Below are positions 27,605-36,921 of a DNA stretch of 64,000 nt, piece by piece (positions within the stretch are counted from its first letter, which is position 1; each line of letters begins with the position of its first letter). The translations under genes were made by a program, and so were the position numbers. Source of the stretch: Flavobacterium sp. 102 (GTDB taxonomy: Bacteria; Bacteroidota; Bacteroidia; Flavobacteriales; Flavobacteriaceae); NCBI RefSeq assembly GCF_003634615.1, contig NZ_RBKX01000001.1, forward strand, positions 2,356,001-2,420,000, written 5' to 3'. A model generated the notes under the pieces. It saw nothing but the letters and a program-made list of their open reading frames with translations. It had not been told where the DNA came from and did not search any database.

Positions 27605-29068
27605 ATGAGCCAAGAAATTAGAAACCTTGAACCAAAAGTACTTTGGAACAAGTTTGCCGATTTAAATGCGGTACCTCGTCCGTCTAAAAAAGAGGAACGT
27701 GTAATTGAATTCATGAAAAACTTCGGAAACAGTTTGGGATTGGAAATTTTTGAAGACGACATCCGAAATGTAATCATCCGCAAACCGGCCACTCCGGGCA
27801 TGGAAAACCGTAAAACCATTGTTCTACAAGGGCATTTGGATATGGTGCACCAAAAAAATAATGACACCGATTTTGATTTTCTAACCCAAGGCATCGAGAT
27901 GTATGTGGATGGTGACTGGGTTCGCGCCAAAGGAACGACTTTAGGCGCTGACAACGGCTTAGGTGTTGCCGCTATTATGGCGGTTTTAGAAAGCAAAGAC
28001 ATTCCGCATCCGGCGATTGATGCCCTTTTTACGATTGATGAAGAAACCGGAATGACCGGCGCTTTGAACTTAAAAGGCGGTATTTTAAAAGGTGAAATCC
28101 TTCTGAATTTAGATACTGAAGAAGATGACGAAATTGATATCGGTTGTGCCGGAGGCATTGATGTAACGGCTACCAGAAGTTATAATGAAGAAGAAACACC
28201 CGAAGGTTCTGTGGGTTACACCATTACCGTTAAAGGTTTGAATGGCGGACACTCCGGAATGGATATTCATAAAGGTTTAGGGAATGCCAATAAAATCATG
28301 AACCGTTTGTTATTTGACGGTTTTGAGAATTTTGGATTGCAAATTGCCGAAATCAGCGGTGGAAGTTTGCGCAATGCGATTCCACGTGAAAGTGTTGCCA
28401 AAGTAATTGTAGCCGGTATGTATGACGAAGCGTTTGTATTTGACATGCAGGAAATTATTTTCGATATCAAAGCCGAATACAAAACAATGGAGCCGAAGCT
28501 GGAGATTGAAATCGTGAAAAGCGATTTGCCTTCTAAAGTGATGGATTTAGGCGTTCAAGAAGGTTTGTTGCGTTCGATTTATGCCGCACACAATGGCGTT
28601 TACCGAATGTCTGCCGATATGGAAGATTTGGTGGAAACTTCCAATAACATTGCTCGTGTAATTGTAAAAGACGGCCAGATTTCGATTCAGAATTTAACCC
28701 GTTCTTCAGTAGAAACCTCTAAAATGGATTTAGCCAATGGTTTGCGTTCGGCTTATGAATTGTTTGGTTGCGAAGTGGAATTTGGCGGAAGCTATCCGGG
28801 TTGGACACCGAATGTGAATTCTGAAATATTAGACGTTTTAGTCAATATTTACGAAAAACAAAATGGCGCCAAGCCTAATGTAGTGGCCTGTCACGCCGGA
28901 TTAGAATGTGGTATTTTAGGAACGAATTATCCGGGAATGGATATGATTTCTTTTGGACCAACGATTCACGGTGCGCACAGTCCGGACGAAAGAGCTTCGA
29001 TTACATCTTCTCAGAAGTTTTGGAGGTTTTTTGTGGAGATTTTGAGTAGTATACCGGAGAAGAATTAG
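27605..29068 (+). CDS. pepD: Aminoacyl-histidine dipeptidase (cytosol nonspecific dipeptidase)
   Basis: A 487-residue M20-family metallopeptidase of the PepD type, which splits Xaa-His and many other dipeptides in the cytoplasm. The start is at MSQEIRNLEPK. The longer frame runs into the divergent promoter region. Metal and catalytic residues are visible: His77 and Asp79 (LQGHLDMV), bridging Asp116 (GADNGLG), and Glu146-Glu147 (DEETGM). The lid domain insertion (~200-380) and the C-terminal segment GPTIHGAHSPDER complete the family pattern. Length is normal. Confidence 0.95.
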   Translation: MSQEIRNLEPKVLWNKFADLNAVPRPSKKEERVIEFMKNFGNSLGLEIFEDDIRNVIIRKPATPGMENRKTIVLQGHLDMVHQKNNDTDFDFLTQGIEMYVDGDWVRAKGTTLGADNGLGVAAIMAVLESKDIPHPAIDALFTIDEETGMTGALNLKGGILKGEILLNLDTEEDDEIDIGCAGGIDVTATRSYNEEETPEGSVGYTITVKGLNGGHSGMDIHKGLGNANKIMNRLLFDGFENFGLQIAEISGGSLRNAIPRESVAKVIVAGMYDEAFVFDMQEIIFDIKAEYKTMEPKLEIEIVKSDLPSKVMDLGVQEGLLRSIYAAHNGVYRMSADMEDLVETSNNIARVIVKDGQISIQNLTRSSVETSKMDLANGLRSAYELFGCEVEFGGSYPGWTPNVNSEILDVLVNIYEKQNGAKPNVVACHAGLECGILGTNYPGMDMISFGPTIHGAHSPDERASITSSQKFWRFFVEILSSIPEKN

Positions 29069-29131
29069 ATTGTTAGATAATTAGATAATTAGATAATTAG
29101 ATAATTAGATTGTTAAATAATTAGATTATTA
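29065..29131. repeat. Short 9-base tandem repeat
   Basis: Five or six near-identical AGATAATTA units, with two variants (AGATTGTTA), run from the pepD stop codon to its terminator. This is an AT-rich microsatellite-like tract, likely variable in length. Confidence 0.8.
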
Positions 29132-29132
29132 G

Positions 29133-29162
29133 AAACCCGTTTAGAGATGAGCGGGTTTTTTA
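29133..29162 (+). terminator. Terminator of pepD
   Basis: Stem AAACCCG/CGGGTTT with a 12-base loop and a T run. It overlaps the end of the convergent AraC-type gene. Confidence 0.75.
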
Positions 29163-30023
29163 GTTTAGGTTTTTTCGGAATTCACTCGGTGTCATTCCCG
29201 TTTGTTTTTTGAATAAGCGAGTGAAATAAGAATAGTTTTCAAATCCCAATGCGTCAGCAACTTGGTTTACGGTTTTTGAAGCATTGGTTAAAATTCTTTT
29301 GGCTTCCAAAATGACCCGATTGGTAATTAATTCGGTTACGGTTTGGTTCAAAATGTCTTTGCAGATTCGGTTCAAATGTTTGAGTGTGATGTTCATTTTT
29401 TCGGCATAAAACGAAGGCGATTTTTCGGTTTTATAGTATTGTTCCAAAAGTTGTTCTAACTGATGGATTTTGTAATTATAAGAATGTGATTTATGATTTG
29501 TTGTCGAAAGGTATTTTCGAGAAATTTCAATGTGAATGCAATCGAGTAAGTTTAATAGCTTTTCTTCTTTTCTTTGATGGTTGGTTTGGCTTTCGGTGAT
29601 CATTAAATCGAAATAGGGTAGAATAGTGGCTAATTCACCCATTTCAAATACGATTTCCGGTTGGTTCATCACCGATTGGTAAAAAGGATAATCTTCAATC
29701 TTTTTGTTGCCAAAATAGAGATTGTAAACTTCCTGAGAATAAAAGAAAATATAGCCTTCAATATCATTTGACAATTGCCAATGGTGAATTTGTCCCGGTT
29801 GGAGCACAAACAAACTTCCCGGTTTGATTTTGTATTGGGTAAAATCAATTTCGTGTGTTCCGCTGCCATTGGTGAATAAAACCAACAGATAGAAGTTGTG
29901 CCGATGCGGTTTTTCGATAAAAGGATGATTTTTTAAATGGTTTTTAAAGGTGTTGATGTACAACTCTTTTTTACCAAAATCAGCTTTGAAATGGTCAATA
30001 TTGTAAATAGGTTCTTTTTTCAA
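29160..30023 (-). CDS. AraC-family transcriptional regulator
   Basis: A 287-residue DNA-binding regulator. The N-terminal half is a cupin-like sensor (~30-120, with KPHRHNFYLLVLFTNG and a second HHWQ motif). The C-terminal ~100 residues contain two helix-turn-helix units (SPSFYAEKMNITLKHLNRICK and VNQVADALGFENYSYFTRLFK, ending GMTPSEFRK). This is the standard layout for regulators that sense a small organic ligand. The target is unknown. The divergent neighbour encodes DUF983, which could be controlled from the shared ~80-base gap. Confidence 0.92.
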   Translation of the reverse strand: MKKEPIYNIDHFKADFGKKELYINTFKNHLKNHPFIEKPHRHNFYLLVLFTNGSGTHEIDFTQYKIKPGSLFVLQPGQIHHWQLSNDIEGYIFFYSQEVYNLYFGNKKIEDYPFYQSVMNQPEIVFEMGELATILPYFDLMITESQTNHQRKEEKLLNLLDCIHIEISRKYLSTTNHKSHSYNYKIHQLEQLLEQYYKTEKSPSFYAEKMNITLKHLNRICKDILNQTVTELITNRVILEAKRILTNASKTVNQVADALGFENYSYFTRLFKKQTGMTPSEFRKNLN

Positions 30024-30105
30024 AATGTCTTTATTGTGCTATAATTAGCGAAGATACTAAACAATTGATTAAGCTAAACCTTTTACCTTTGTCAAAAAAT
30101 AAACC

Positions 30106-30468
30106 ATGCTAAGTAGTTTGTACCATATTTTCCGAAACGAATGTCCGAATTGTCACAAAGGGAAAGTGTTTGCCGATAAGAGTTTCTTTTTTAGTTTTGG
30201 GTTTCCCAAAATGCACGAACACTGTAGCCATTGTAATTTCAAGTTTGAAAAAGAACCGGGTTATTTCTTCGGCGCTATGTTTGTCAACTACGGTTTGACC
30301 GTTGGACAAGGGATTATTACCTATTTAATCGCCAGTCAATTTTTTGACGAAACTTTCGATTTGAGAATCATCCCGATTATTGGAGTCGTAATCGTATTGC
30401 TGAGTTGTTTCAACATTCGGCTGTCAAGGATGATTTGGATTTATATGTTCAAGAATTATTCGATGTAA
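30106..30468 (+). CDS. DUF983 family membrane protein
   Basis: A 120-residue protein. It has two CxxC pairs (Cys13/Cys16 in CPNCHKG and Cys40/Cys43 in CSHCNF) that suggest a small zinc ribbon. Two membrane helices follow (~55-75 and ~85-105). The pattern CPxCHKGxxF...PGYFFGAMFVNYG is characteristic of DUF983. Function is unknown, although it is conserved in Bacteroidota and Proteobacteria. It has its own terminator. Confidence 0.88.
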   Translation: MLSSLYHIFRNECPNCHKGKVFADKSFFFSFGFPKMHEHCSHCNFKFEKEPGYFFGAMFVNYGLTVGQGIITYLIASQFFDETFDLRIIPIIGVVIVLLSCFNIRLSRMIWIYMFKNYSM

Positions 30469-30488
30469 ATCAAATTATAATCCATTAG

Positions 30489-30517
30489 AAACCGTTCAAA
30501 TAGGAGCGGTTTTTTTT
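30489..30517 (+). terminator. Terminator of the DUF983 gene
   Basis: Stem AAACCG/CGGTTT with a 12-base loop is followed by eight T residues. Confidence 0.75.
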
Positions 30518-30586
30518 ATTGAAAATATCTTGAGAAATTGTATAATTTTAATACGAATTTTACGTTATACCCAAAACATCAATTTT

Positions 30587-31618
30587 ATGAAAAAAGTGCT
30601 GCTTCTCGGTTTGATTTCCTGCCTGTTTTTTTCGTGTAAAGAGGAACACAAAATAGCCAATGTGGAACGCGCTTTTTACTATTGGAAGAGTGACAATTGG
30701 AATATATCACAAAAAGAGGATTCTATTCGGGAAATGCAGAAAGTAAACAAGCTGTATGTTAAGTTTTTTGAAGTCGATTACAGTGATGCTATGGGTAATT
30801 TTCCCATTTCTAAAACGCAACTTTATTTGTACAACCTTGATAGTATAAATATAGTGCCGACTGTATATATAAAAAATGCGGTTTTCCTAAAATCCAATCA
30901 AGCTAGTTTGGATACTTTGGCCGATAACATTAATTTTTTGATTGCTAAATTTTATAAAGAAAAATTCAGAGAGGCTAAAGCACTGACTGAGTTTCAAATG
31001 GATTGTGATTGGACGTTGAAATCCAAAGACAACTATTTTTATTTTTTGAAAAAACTAAAAGCCATTTCCCAAAAGGAAATTAGTTGCACACTGCGTTTGT
31101 ATCCTTATAAATATCCTGATAAAATGGGCGTTCCACCGGTTGATAAAGCCACTTTGATGTGTTACAATTTATTGAATCCTTTGCAAAATCACACCAAAAA
31201 CTCGATATTGGATATTGATGAATTAGAAAGTTATTTGGATACAGATAAAGTTTATCCAAAGCATTTAGACATAGCTTTGCCCATTTATTCGTGGATGCAA
31301 GTCTATAAAAATGAGCAGTTTTCCAATGTAATCTATACAGATAATAAAGTCGTCAAAAAGTTGTTGAAAGAGATAAAACCTTTTTGGTATTCGGTAACCA
31401 AAGACACTGTTATCAATGAAACTTATTTGCGGATTGGCGATAAAGTTAAGTTTGAAGAAATTAACGCTCAAAAAGTGGAAGAAGCCATTCATCTATTAAA
31501 GAAGTATGTCAAGTTTGACAAGCATACTACTGTTTCTTTATTCCATTTAGACGAACAACAATTAAGCAATTATACCAATGAAGAACTTTCTGGGTTTTAT
31601 AGCACTTTTAGCAAGTAA
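30587..31618 (+). CDS. Hypothetical lipoprotein, 343 aa
   Basis: The start is at MKKVLLLGLISCLFFSC (lipidated Cys17). The longer upstream frame is unsupported. The mature protein has a mixed sequence with EFQMDCDWTLKSKDNYFYFLKKL and RLYPYKYPDKMG segments. It looks like an alpha/beta barrel or glycosidase-like fold, but I cannot assign a family. The gene overlaps the next one by 41 bases, which implies translational coupling and a joint function at the cell envelope. Confidence 0.75.
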   Translation: MKKVLLLGLISCLFFSCKEEHKIANVERAFYYWKSDNWNISQKEDSIREMQKVNKLYVKFFEVDYSDAMGNFPISKTQLYLYNLDSINIVPTVYIKNAVFLKSNQASLDTLADNINFLIAKFYKEKFREAKALTEFQMDCDWTLKSKDNYFYFLKKLKAISQKEISCTLRLYPYKYPDKMGVPPVDKATLMCYNLLNPLQNHTKNSILDIDELESYLDTDKVYPKHLDIALPIYSWMQVYKNEQFSNVIYTDNKVVKKLLKEIKPFWYSVTKDTVINETYLRIGDKVKFEEINAQKVEEAIHLLKKYVKFDKHTTVSLFHLDEQQLSNYTNEELSGFYSTFSK

Positions 31619-33926
31619 CAGTCTTTTTGCTTGTGGGTTTTATCCTTATGGTGAAGAACTTCGGTTTTCATTTTTCAATCCCGATTTGATGGGATACCAT
31701 TCTTATTCAGAGTTTTATTATTCCGCCAATTCATTCCAATCTAATGCGGCGTATAGGGATTTTGATAAAACGCCCAATGAATTGCTATGGGTGAAATATT
31801 GCAAAAATAAAATTTCTTATCAAGCGGTTCAAGAGGTAATGAACGGAATGACTTTGGGTGATATCCATTCGAGGTCACAAAATGCGATGCTGCTTTATTT
31901 GTACCAAAACAAAGATTTTGAGGCGATTAATTATTTGAAGTTTGCCAAAAACTGCGAGTTTTTCAATTCCTGGATGGAAGATCCTTGGGAACGCAATGAA
32001 GTACAAGCGTCTCCGGTTCGAAAGAAATTGTTAGAAAAAGCCATTTTGCTTTCGAAACAAACTAAAAACGAAGCCCTAAAGTTTCGCTATACTTTTTTGG
32101 CTATCCGGTTGGCATTTTACAGTCAAGATTTGGTTAAAATAAGAATGCTTTTTGATACTGTTTTTAAAGAGAAACCATCAAAAGACATCTTGTTTTATTG
32201 GGGTTTGTATTTCAGAACCATTGCCGAAGAAGATAAAGCTTTGGCCAATTTTTATGCTTCACAGGTTTTTGTCAATGCACCTGAAAAACGTTTTGTCATT
32301 TCGCAATATTATCATAGTGATATTCCTTTAGAACAAGTATTGGCCTTCGCAAAAACCAACGATGAAAGAGCTAATGTTTATCTTTTTGCCGGAATTTTAA
32401 AACACGATAAATCGTTAGAATATTTCAAGAAAGTACATGAATACCGACCAAAGTTTGATGGGTTGAGTTTTATGCTGTTGCGCGAAATGAACAAAATAGA
32501 AGATTGGGTTTTTACGCCTTATTATTCGCTTTTTGAGCCATCGGTAGAAACCAACAGTTATTGGCAAGAAGAAGTCTCTGTCTTTGCCGCCGTGCAAAAA
32601 AGAGTTGTTGCCGATAGAAATTACGCCGGAGAATTATTGCGCTTTATCAATGGTCTGGATTTGAATTCAGTTGAAAATCCGATGCTTTGGAAAACCTGTA
32701 AAGCATATTTGTTATTCATCACTAAAGACTACAACAGCAGCATTGCTTTGTTGGATGAATTGCAAAAAGTCAAACAATCTGAATTGGTTACCAATCAATT
32801 AGAAATTATTGAGGCATTGGCCTTAACAGCCAATCAGGCCTACGGAAGCGCCATATTGCTCAACGAAGTAAAACCGGTTATTTTAAGAAATAAAAATCAC
32901 CAAAAGTTTCTCTTTGCTTTGGGAAGAGAATTAGAATACAAAGGAAACACGAGTGATGCGGCATTATTGTATTCCACCTTAGGCAAAGGGTATGAGAATT
33001 ATTATGAAAATCATGATTATTACAATAGCGTTTATTGGAAAACGGTTACCAATTCAACCGACAATTATTCTGATTTCTATACTAATTATTTCGATTACAT
33101 CAACGTAATGTATACGCCCGGACAAATGGAAGCTTTGATTGACAACGTTTATAAAAACAGAGACAAGGAAGATGAGTTTTCGGTTTTTAAATACAATGTG
33201 TTAAAGACGGAATTACCTCTTTTGTATGATTTATTAGGCACCAAATACATTAGACAAAACAAACTGACTAAAGCAATGCAAAGCTTTAAGAAAGTAGACG
33301 CGAAACTTTGGAATGAAAAATATACTAACTGGGAACGCGATAACAACGGCTGGTTTTTTGGCGATAAAATTTTTGACCAAAATCCTTTCTATGTTGTAAA
33401 GTATACTCCGGAGTTTATTCCCTTAAAAGATACTGTTCGCATCAATAAATATACCGTTACCAGACAATTGATTAAGTATATCAACAAAGCCGAAAACCCC
33501 AACGAGAAGAATAAAGATTACTATTATTTTTTAGTGGGCAATTGCTATTATAACATGACACATTTTGGAAATGCCTGGATGATGCGTCGTTACTATTGGA
33601 CTGGTGGAGGAAATCCTACTACACTGGAAGATGAAAGAGAATATTACGAATGCCTTTCGGCAAAGACTTATTATTTGTTAGCCCTAAAAAATGCTAAAAC
33701 GGATAAATTTAAAGCTTTGTGTTTGCGAATGATTGCCCGTTGTGAAGCCAATAGATTGATTCATGCCGACAACGATAGTTTTAAAGGTGATTACAATCAG
33801 TTCCAGAATTACATTATGGCCAATAATAAATACTATAAAGAGTTAAAAGAAAAGTACCCTAATTATTATAACGAATTGACCTCAAACTGTGATGCTTTCG
33901 GAAAGTATTTCAGCGCCAGGCGTTAA
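31578..33926 (+). CDS. Hypothetical exported helical-repeat protein, 782 aa
   Basis: A large exported protein of unknown function. The N-terminus MKNFLGFIALLASNSLFAC is a signal peptide. LFAC is a weak lipobox, so it may be lipid-anchored. The rest is alpha-helical with TPR-like stretches (for example EDKALANFYASQVFV, YLFAGILKHDKSLEYFKK, KLTKAMQSFKKVDAKLW). A late tyrosine-rich segment resembles DYYYFLVGNCYYNM. It starts inside the preceding lipoprotein gene in another frame, so the two are probably translated together. Confidence 0.8.
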   Translation: MKNFLGFIALLASNSLFACGFYPYGEELRFSFFNPDLMGYHSYSEFYYSANSFQSNAAYRDFDKTPNELLWVKYCKNKISYQAVQEVMNGMTLGDIHSRSQNAMLLYLYQNKDFEAINYLKFAKNCEFFNSWMEDPWERNEVQASPVRKKLLEKAILLSKQTKNEALKFRYTFLAIRLAFYSQDLVKIRMLFDTVFKEKPSKDILFYWGLYFRTIAEEDKALANFYASQVFVNAPEKRFVISQYYHSDIPLEQVLAFAKTNDERANVYLFAGILKHDKSLEYFKKVHEYRPKFDGLSFMLLREMNKIEDWVFTPYYSLFEPSVETNSYWQEEVSVFAAVQKRVVADRNYAGELLRFINGLDLNSVENPMLWKTCKAYLLFITKDYNSSIALLDELQKVKQSELVTNQLEIIEALALTANQAYGSAILLNEVKPVILRNKNHQKFLFALGRELEYKGNTSDAALLYSTLGKGYENYYENHDYYNSVYWKTVTNSTDNYSDFYTNYFDYINVMYTPGQMEALIDNVYKNRDKEDEFSVFKYNVLKTELPLLYDLLGTKYIRQNKLTKAMQSFKKVDAKLWNEKYTNWERDNNGWFFGDKIFDQNPFYVVKYTPEFIPLKDTVRINKYTVTRQLIKYINKAENPNEKNKDYYYFLVGNCYYNMTHFGNAWMMRRYYWTGGGNPTTLEDEREYYECLSAKTYYLLALKNAKTDKFKALCLRMIARCEANRLIHADNDSFKGDYNQFQNYIMANNKYYKELKEKYPNYYNELTSNCDAFGKYFSARR

Positions 33927-33930
33927 TAAA

Positions 33931-33956
33931 AAAGCCCCGATTAATCGGGGCTTTTT
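33931..33956 (+). terminator. Terminator between the exported-protein pair and the iron locus
   Basis: Stem AAAGCCCCGATTA/TAATCGGGGCTTT with a T run. It lies at the convergent junction and could work both ways. Confidence 0.9.
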
Positions 33957-33967
33957 GTTTGTGCTTG

Positions 33968-34516
33968 TTAACCCAACAAGAATAAAAACAATAAAGGGAA
34001 AATAAGTCCGGCGAGTGCCAGTTTCCAACCTCTGCGTTTAAAGGTAAACTTACCGGCAGGAATCATAATCGCTCCCGTGATGGCTATCGTTATCAATGAT
34101 ATTCCAAAGATGTCGGAATAATAAATCCACCAATTGGAAGTGTTTTTGTGCAGTTTCATCATATGACTGATGATAGGTGTTTTGTGAAAAGAAACAATTT
34201 CGCCTTTTCCGGTTTTCATATCGATTTCAACATCGTGTTTTTCGAATGAAATTTTGAAAGTTCCTTTCTTTACACTGTGACGGCGAATTTTGTCCTCAAT
34301 GCCTAAAGCTTTACCTAATGAATCCGCAAACGGCTCGCTGATTTTGTCTTCAGTTGGCATTTTTACTTCGATGGCTTTGGTTTCTACCGTGTATTTTTCG
34401 GGATGCCAATTCTCTCTGTGGTTCATCATGATGCCCGAAAAGGCAAATGAAATGATCAATCCAATGTAAAAATACCCTAAGTCGCGGTGCAAATTTCTGA
34501 TGGTGGCTTGCTTCAT
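33968..34516 (-). CDS. PepSY-associated membrane protein
   Basis: A 182-residue inner-membrane protein. The start was set at MKQATIRNLHRDLGYFYIG. The longer frame reads into the upstream receptor gene. Helices lie at ~14-32, ~130-150 and ~160-180. A PepSY-like soluble part lies between them, with short repeats such as GTFKISFEKHDVEIDMKTGKGE. Proteins of this type follow TonB siderophore receptors in Bacteroidota and are thought to help reduce or release iron in the periplasm. It sits 4 bases after the receptor stop codon, so they form an operon. Confidence 0.85.
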   Translation of the reverse strand: MKQATIRNLHRDLGYFYIGLIISFAFSGIMMNHRENWHPEKYTVETKAIEVKMPTEDKISEPFADSLGKALGIEDKIRRHSVKKGTFKISFEKHDVEIDMKTGKGEIVSFHKTPIISHMMKLHKNTSNWWIYYSDIFGISLITIAITGAIMIPAGKFTFKRRGWKLALAGLIFPLLFLFLLG

Positions 34517-34520
34517 TTTT

Positions 34521-36761
34521 TTAGAATTTATAAGACAATGTTGTGGTAAGCATTCTAGGTGCAATAGGAGTAACGGTGTTGTCATCGTAAACGTAGTAAC
34601 TCACTACATTTCCTAAGTTGGATAATCTGGCTCTGATGGAAAACTCTTTGATAGAATAACCGATAGAAGCATCAAATTGTAAAAAACCTTCAACCGGAAT
34701 TGGTTTTCTAGCCAATTCTGCTGCAGTAGAAGCGTTGTTTGGTCTTAATCTTCCACCAAGACGTTCTCCGATAAAAGTAGATTGTAATCCTAATTCTAAT
34801 CCTTTCAATTTAGTATTTTCAAATGTATAGAATGCACTGGCGTTAGCAGTATGTTTTGGAGAAAATCTTAAATAGGTTCCCGGATTGTAGATGTTGCTTT
34901 TGGTATATTTTGTTTCATTAAAACTGTAACCGGCAATCATTCTCAAACCTTTGTGGTGCGCAGTAATGTCTAATTCTACTCCTTTACTTTGGTAAGCACC
35001 GGCTAATTCTTTGATGTTGGTGTTCGTATTTCCGTTAGAGAAATCTGTTTGTGCCAAATTGCTGTAGTCGATTAAATAAGTCGTCAAATTGGCCACCAAA
35101 TGACCTTTGAAAAACTCATTTTTAATTCCAACTTCATATTGATTGATGGTGGAATGTGGCAAAGCATTCAAGTTTATGTCGGTTCCGGTATTCAATACAA
35201 AGGAATCAGAATAGCTTGCGAATATTGAATTGGTTTTGGTTGGTTGGAATACCAAACCTAATTTTGGTGAAATGATATTATCGTTATTTGTTGTTGGAAC
35301 ACTCGGCGTAGGAGTAGCGCTAAAAGTAAAGGTGCTAGAGGTGTTTTCCAAATAGCTGTAACGCAATCCGGCCAATACTTTGAATTTAGCGTGTAATTCG
35401 ATTAAGTCTTGAAAATAAACCCCGGCTCTTTTTATATTGGCTAATGCATTGGTGTTTTTATCCATTGATGGCACAATAGTATTAGCATAAATTGAATTCT
35501 TTTGAATTACAAAATACGGATTGTAGATGTTTATTTTGTCGTAGTAATTGATGTTTTTGTAAGCCAAAGTGGTTGTATTGCTTTGATCCGCATCGGCACC
35601 AACCAGTAAAGTGTGTTTTATTTTTCCGGTATTGAATGTACCGGTTAAATCTACTTCAACCAAGCTGTAATCTTGTTCTGTATCGGTTTTTTGAACTCCT
35701 CTGATCCAATCTCCATTCGCACGAACTAAATTGTTGTTTGGGTTTAAAGGATCTGTAATTCCGGCATTAGGTCTTAAACTTGACAGCAAATTAGTGCTAT
35801 AACCTTGGTAAGAAAAAATTCCTTTCAGTTGCCAATTCTTGCTTAAATCATGGTTGATGGTTGAAGTAAAACCAATTTGCTCTGAATCAAATTTTCCCCA
35901 ATTGAACCCTAAAAAGGAGTTTATAGGCAATTCAACTACTTTGTAGTCAATGGCGGCCAAACCAAAATCGGGCGTTCGATTGTCTTTAGTATAATCGGCT
36001 TCTACTATAATGTTAGTTTTTGCAGAAATATCAAATAAGAAAGAAGGATTGAAATAAATTCGCTGCGTTTGTACTTCATCTCTAAAACTATTTCCTTGTT
36101 CGTAACTGGTGATAAATCGGTAAGCTACAGTATTGCTATTGTTTACAGCACCGTAAACATCAACAGTAGGTTTGAAGAAATTGTATTCAGTGGCTCTGAA
36201 ACTCAATTCACCTCCATGGTCAAATCGTGGTTTTTTGGTGATAAGGTTCAAAATTCCACCCGGAGCAACGTTACCGTATAAAAGTGCCGCACTTCCTTTT
36301 AGGATTTCGATGCTTTCTAAAGAGCTTGTTTCCGGAATTAAGGAACCGTTGAAACGAACACCGTTTTTAAAAGTATTGGCGCCGCTGAAAGTAAAGCCTC
36401 TTGAACCCAATTCTTCTTGGTTATTTCCGGAAGCATTGCTCGCACCTGAAACATAAACACCATTAGCGTTTTTCAAAGCATCAGATAATCTTAAAATTTG
36501 TTGTTGTTTGATAGTTTCTTTACCAATTACAAAAGTGGCTTGTGGTAAGTCTAAAGGTTTGATGTTGGTTTTACCACCTTTTACTATCGTTTTTTGTTGT
36601 TGAGAAATGATGACTACTTCTTGCAGTGTTTCCCCTTTTTTGTTTTTTACAGTATCATTGACTGCATATAGGTCTTCCTGAAAATTGTTTTTGGTTTCTT
36701 GAGAAAAACCAACAGCATTGATAGCAAGTGAGAAGGCGAGGATTGAGGTATATTTGTACAT
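34521..36761 (-). CDS. TonB-dependent siderophore receptor 1
   Basis: A 746-residue outer-membrane importer. Signal peptide ~1-20 (ends VGFSQ). The plug domain (~50-180) has LSDALKNANGVYV, the SRGFTFSG strand and IEILKGSAALLYGNVAPGGILNLITKKP, the standard FhuA/FecA-like signature. The 22-strand barrel follows, ending LTTTLSYKF. No N-terminal signalling domain or carboxypeptidase-like domain is present, so this is the siderophore type rather than SusC. The 5' region carries the operator and promoter shared with the second receptor. Confidence 0.94.
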   Translation of the reverse strand: MYKYTSILAFSLAINAVGFSQETKNNFQEDLYAVNDTVKNKKGETLQEVVIISQQQKTIVKGGKTNIKPLDLPQATFVIGKETIKQQQILRLSDALKNANGVYVSGASNASGNNQEELGSRGFTFSGANTFKNGVRFNGSLIPETSSLESIEILKGSAALLYGNVAPGGILNLITKKPRFDHGGELSFRATEYNFFKPTVDVYGAVNNSNTVAYRFITSYEQGNSFRDEVQTQRIYFNPSFLFDISAKTNIIVEADYTKDNRTPDFGLAAIDYKVVELPINSFLGFNWGKFDSEQIGFTSTINHDLSKNWQLKGIFSYQGYSTNLLSSLRPNAGITDPLNPNNNLVRANGDWIRGVQKTDTEQDYSLVEVDLTGTFNTGKIKHTLLVGADADQSNTTTLAYKNINYYDKINIYNPYFVIQKNSIYANTIVPSMDKNTNALANIKRAGVYFQDLIELHAKFKVLAGLRYSYLENTSSTFTFSATPTPSVPTTNNDNIISPKLGLVFQPTKTNSIFASYSDSFVLNTGTDINLNALPHSTINQYEVGIKNEFFKGHLVANLTTYLIDYSNLAQTDFSNGNTNTNIKELAGAYQSKGVELDITAHHKGLRMIAGYSFNETKYTKSNIYNPGTYLRFSPKHTANASAFYTFENTKLKGLELGLQSTFIGERLGGRLRPNNASTAAELARKPIPVEGFLQFDASIGYSIKEFSIRARLSNLGNVVSYYVYDDNTVTPIAPRMLTTTLSYKF

Positions 36762-36789
36762 TTATTTAGAATAAGTTAAAATAACGGTG

Positions 36790-36797
36790 CAAATATA
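36790..36797 (-). promoter_or_regulatory. -7 element of receptor gene 1
   Basis: The minus strand reads TATATTTG. It lies 29 bases before the receptor ATG and 27 bases from the ATTTAG palindrome. Confidence 0.65.
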
Positions 36798-36824
36798 AAT
36801 ACGAGAAACGGATAAAAAAAGTTT

Positions 36825-36837
36825 ATTTAGATTAAAT
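36825..36837. promoter_or_regulatory. Candidate metal-responsive operator, copy 1
   Basis: ATTTAGATTAAAT is an inverted repeat (ATTTAG-A-TTAAAT, one mismatch) located 27 bases upstream of the TATATTTG element. The same motif and spacing occur at 40317-40329. Fur/DtxR-type control is inferred from the target genes. Confidence 0.6.
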
Positions 36838-36892
36838 ATAAATAGTTTTCAACAAGTTAAATTTAATACTTTGATTTACTGAAAAATAGGAG

Positions 36893-36921
36893 TAAAAAAA
36901 ACACCTAAATTAATTAGGTGT
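36893..36921 (-). terminator. Terminator of the large PepSY gene
   Basis: ACACCTAA/TTAGGTGT form a hairpin that overlaps the stop codon. On the minus strand it is followed by a run of T residues. Confidence 0.75.

Noticed and set aside
27535..28158. A 207-residue minus-strand ORF antisense to pepD.
   Set aside because: It is a shadow of the real gene. Composition is that of a mirrored coding frame, with no recognisable domain.
29065..29131. Repeat after pepD as a CRISPR or origin iterons.
   Set aside because: The 9-base units are contiguous, AT-only in character and lie inside a terminator region. No replication gene is near.
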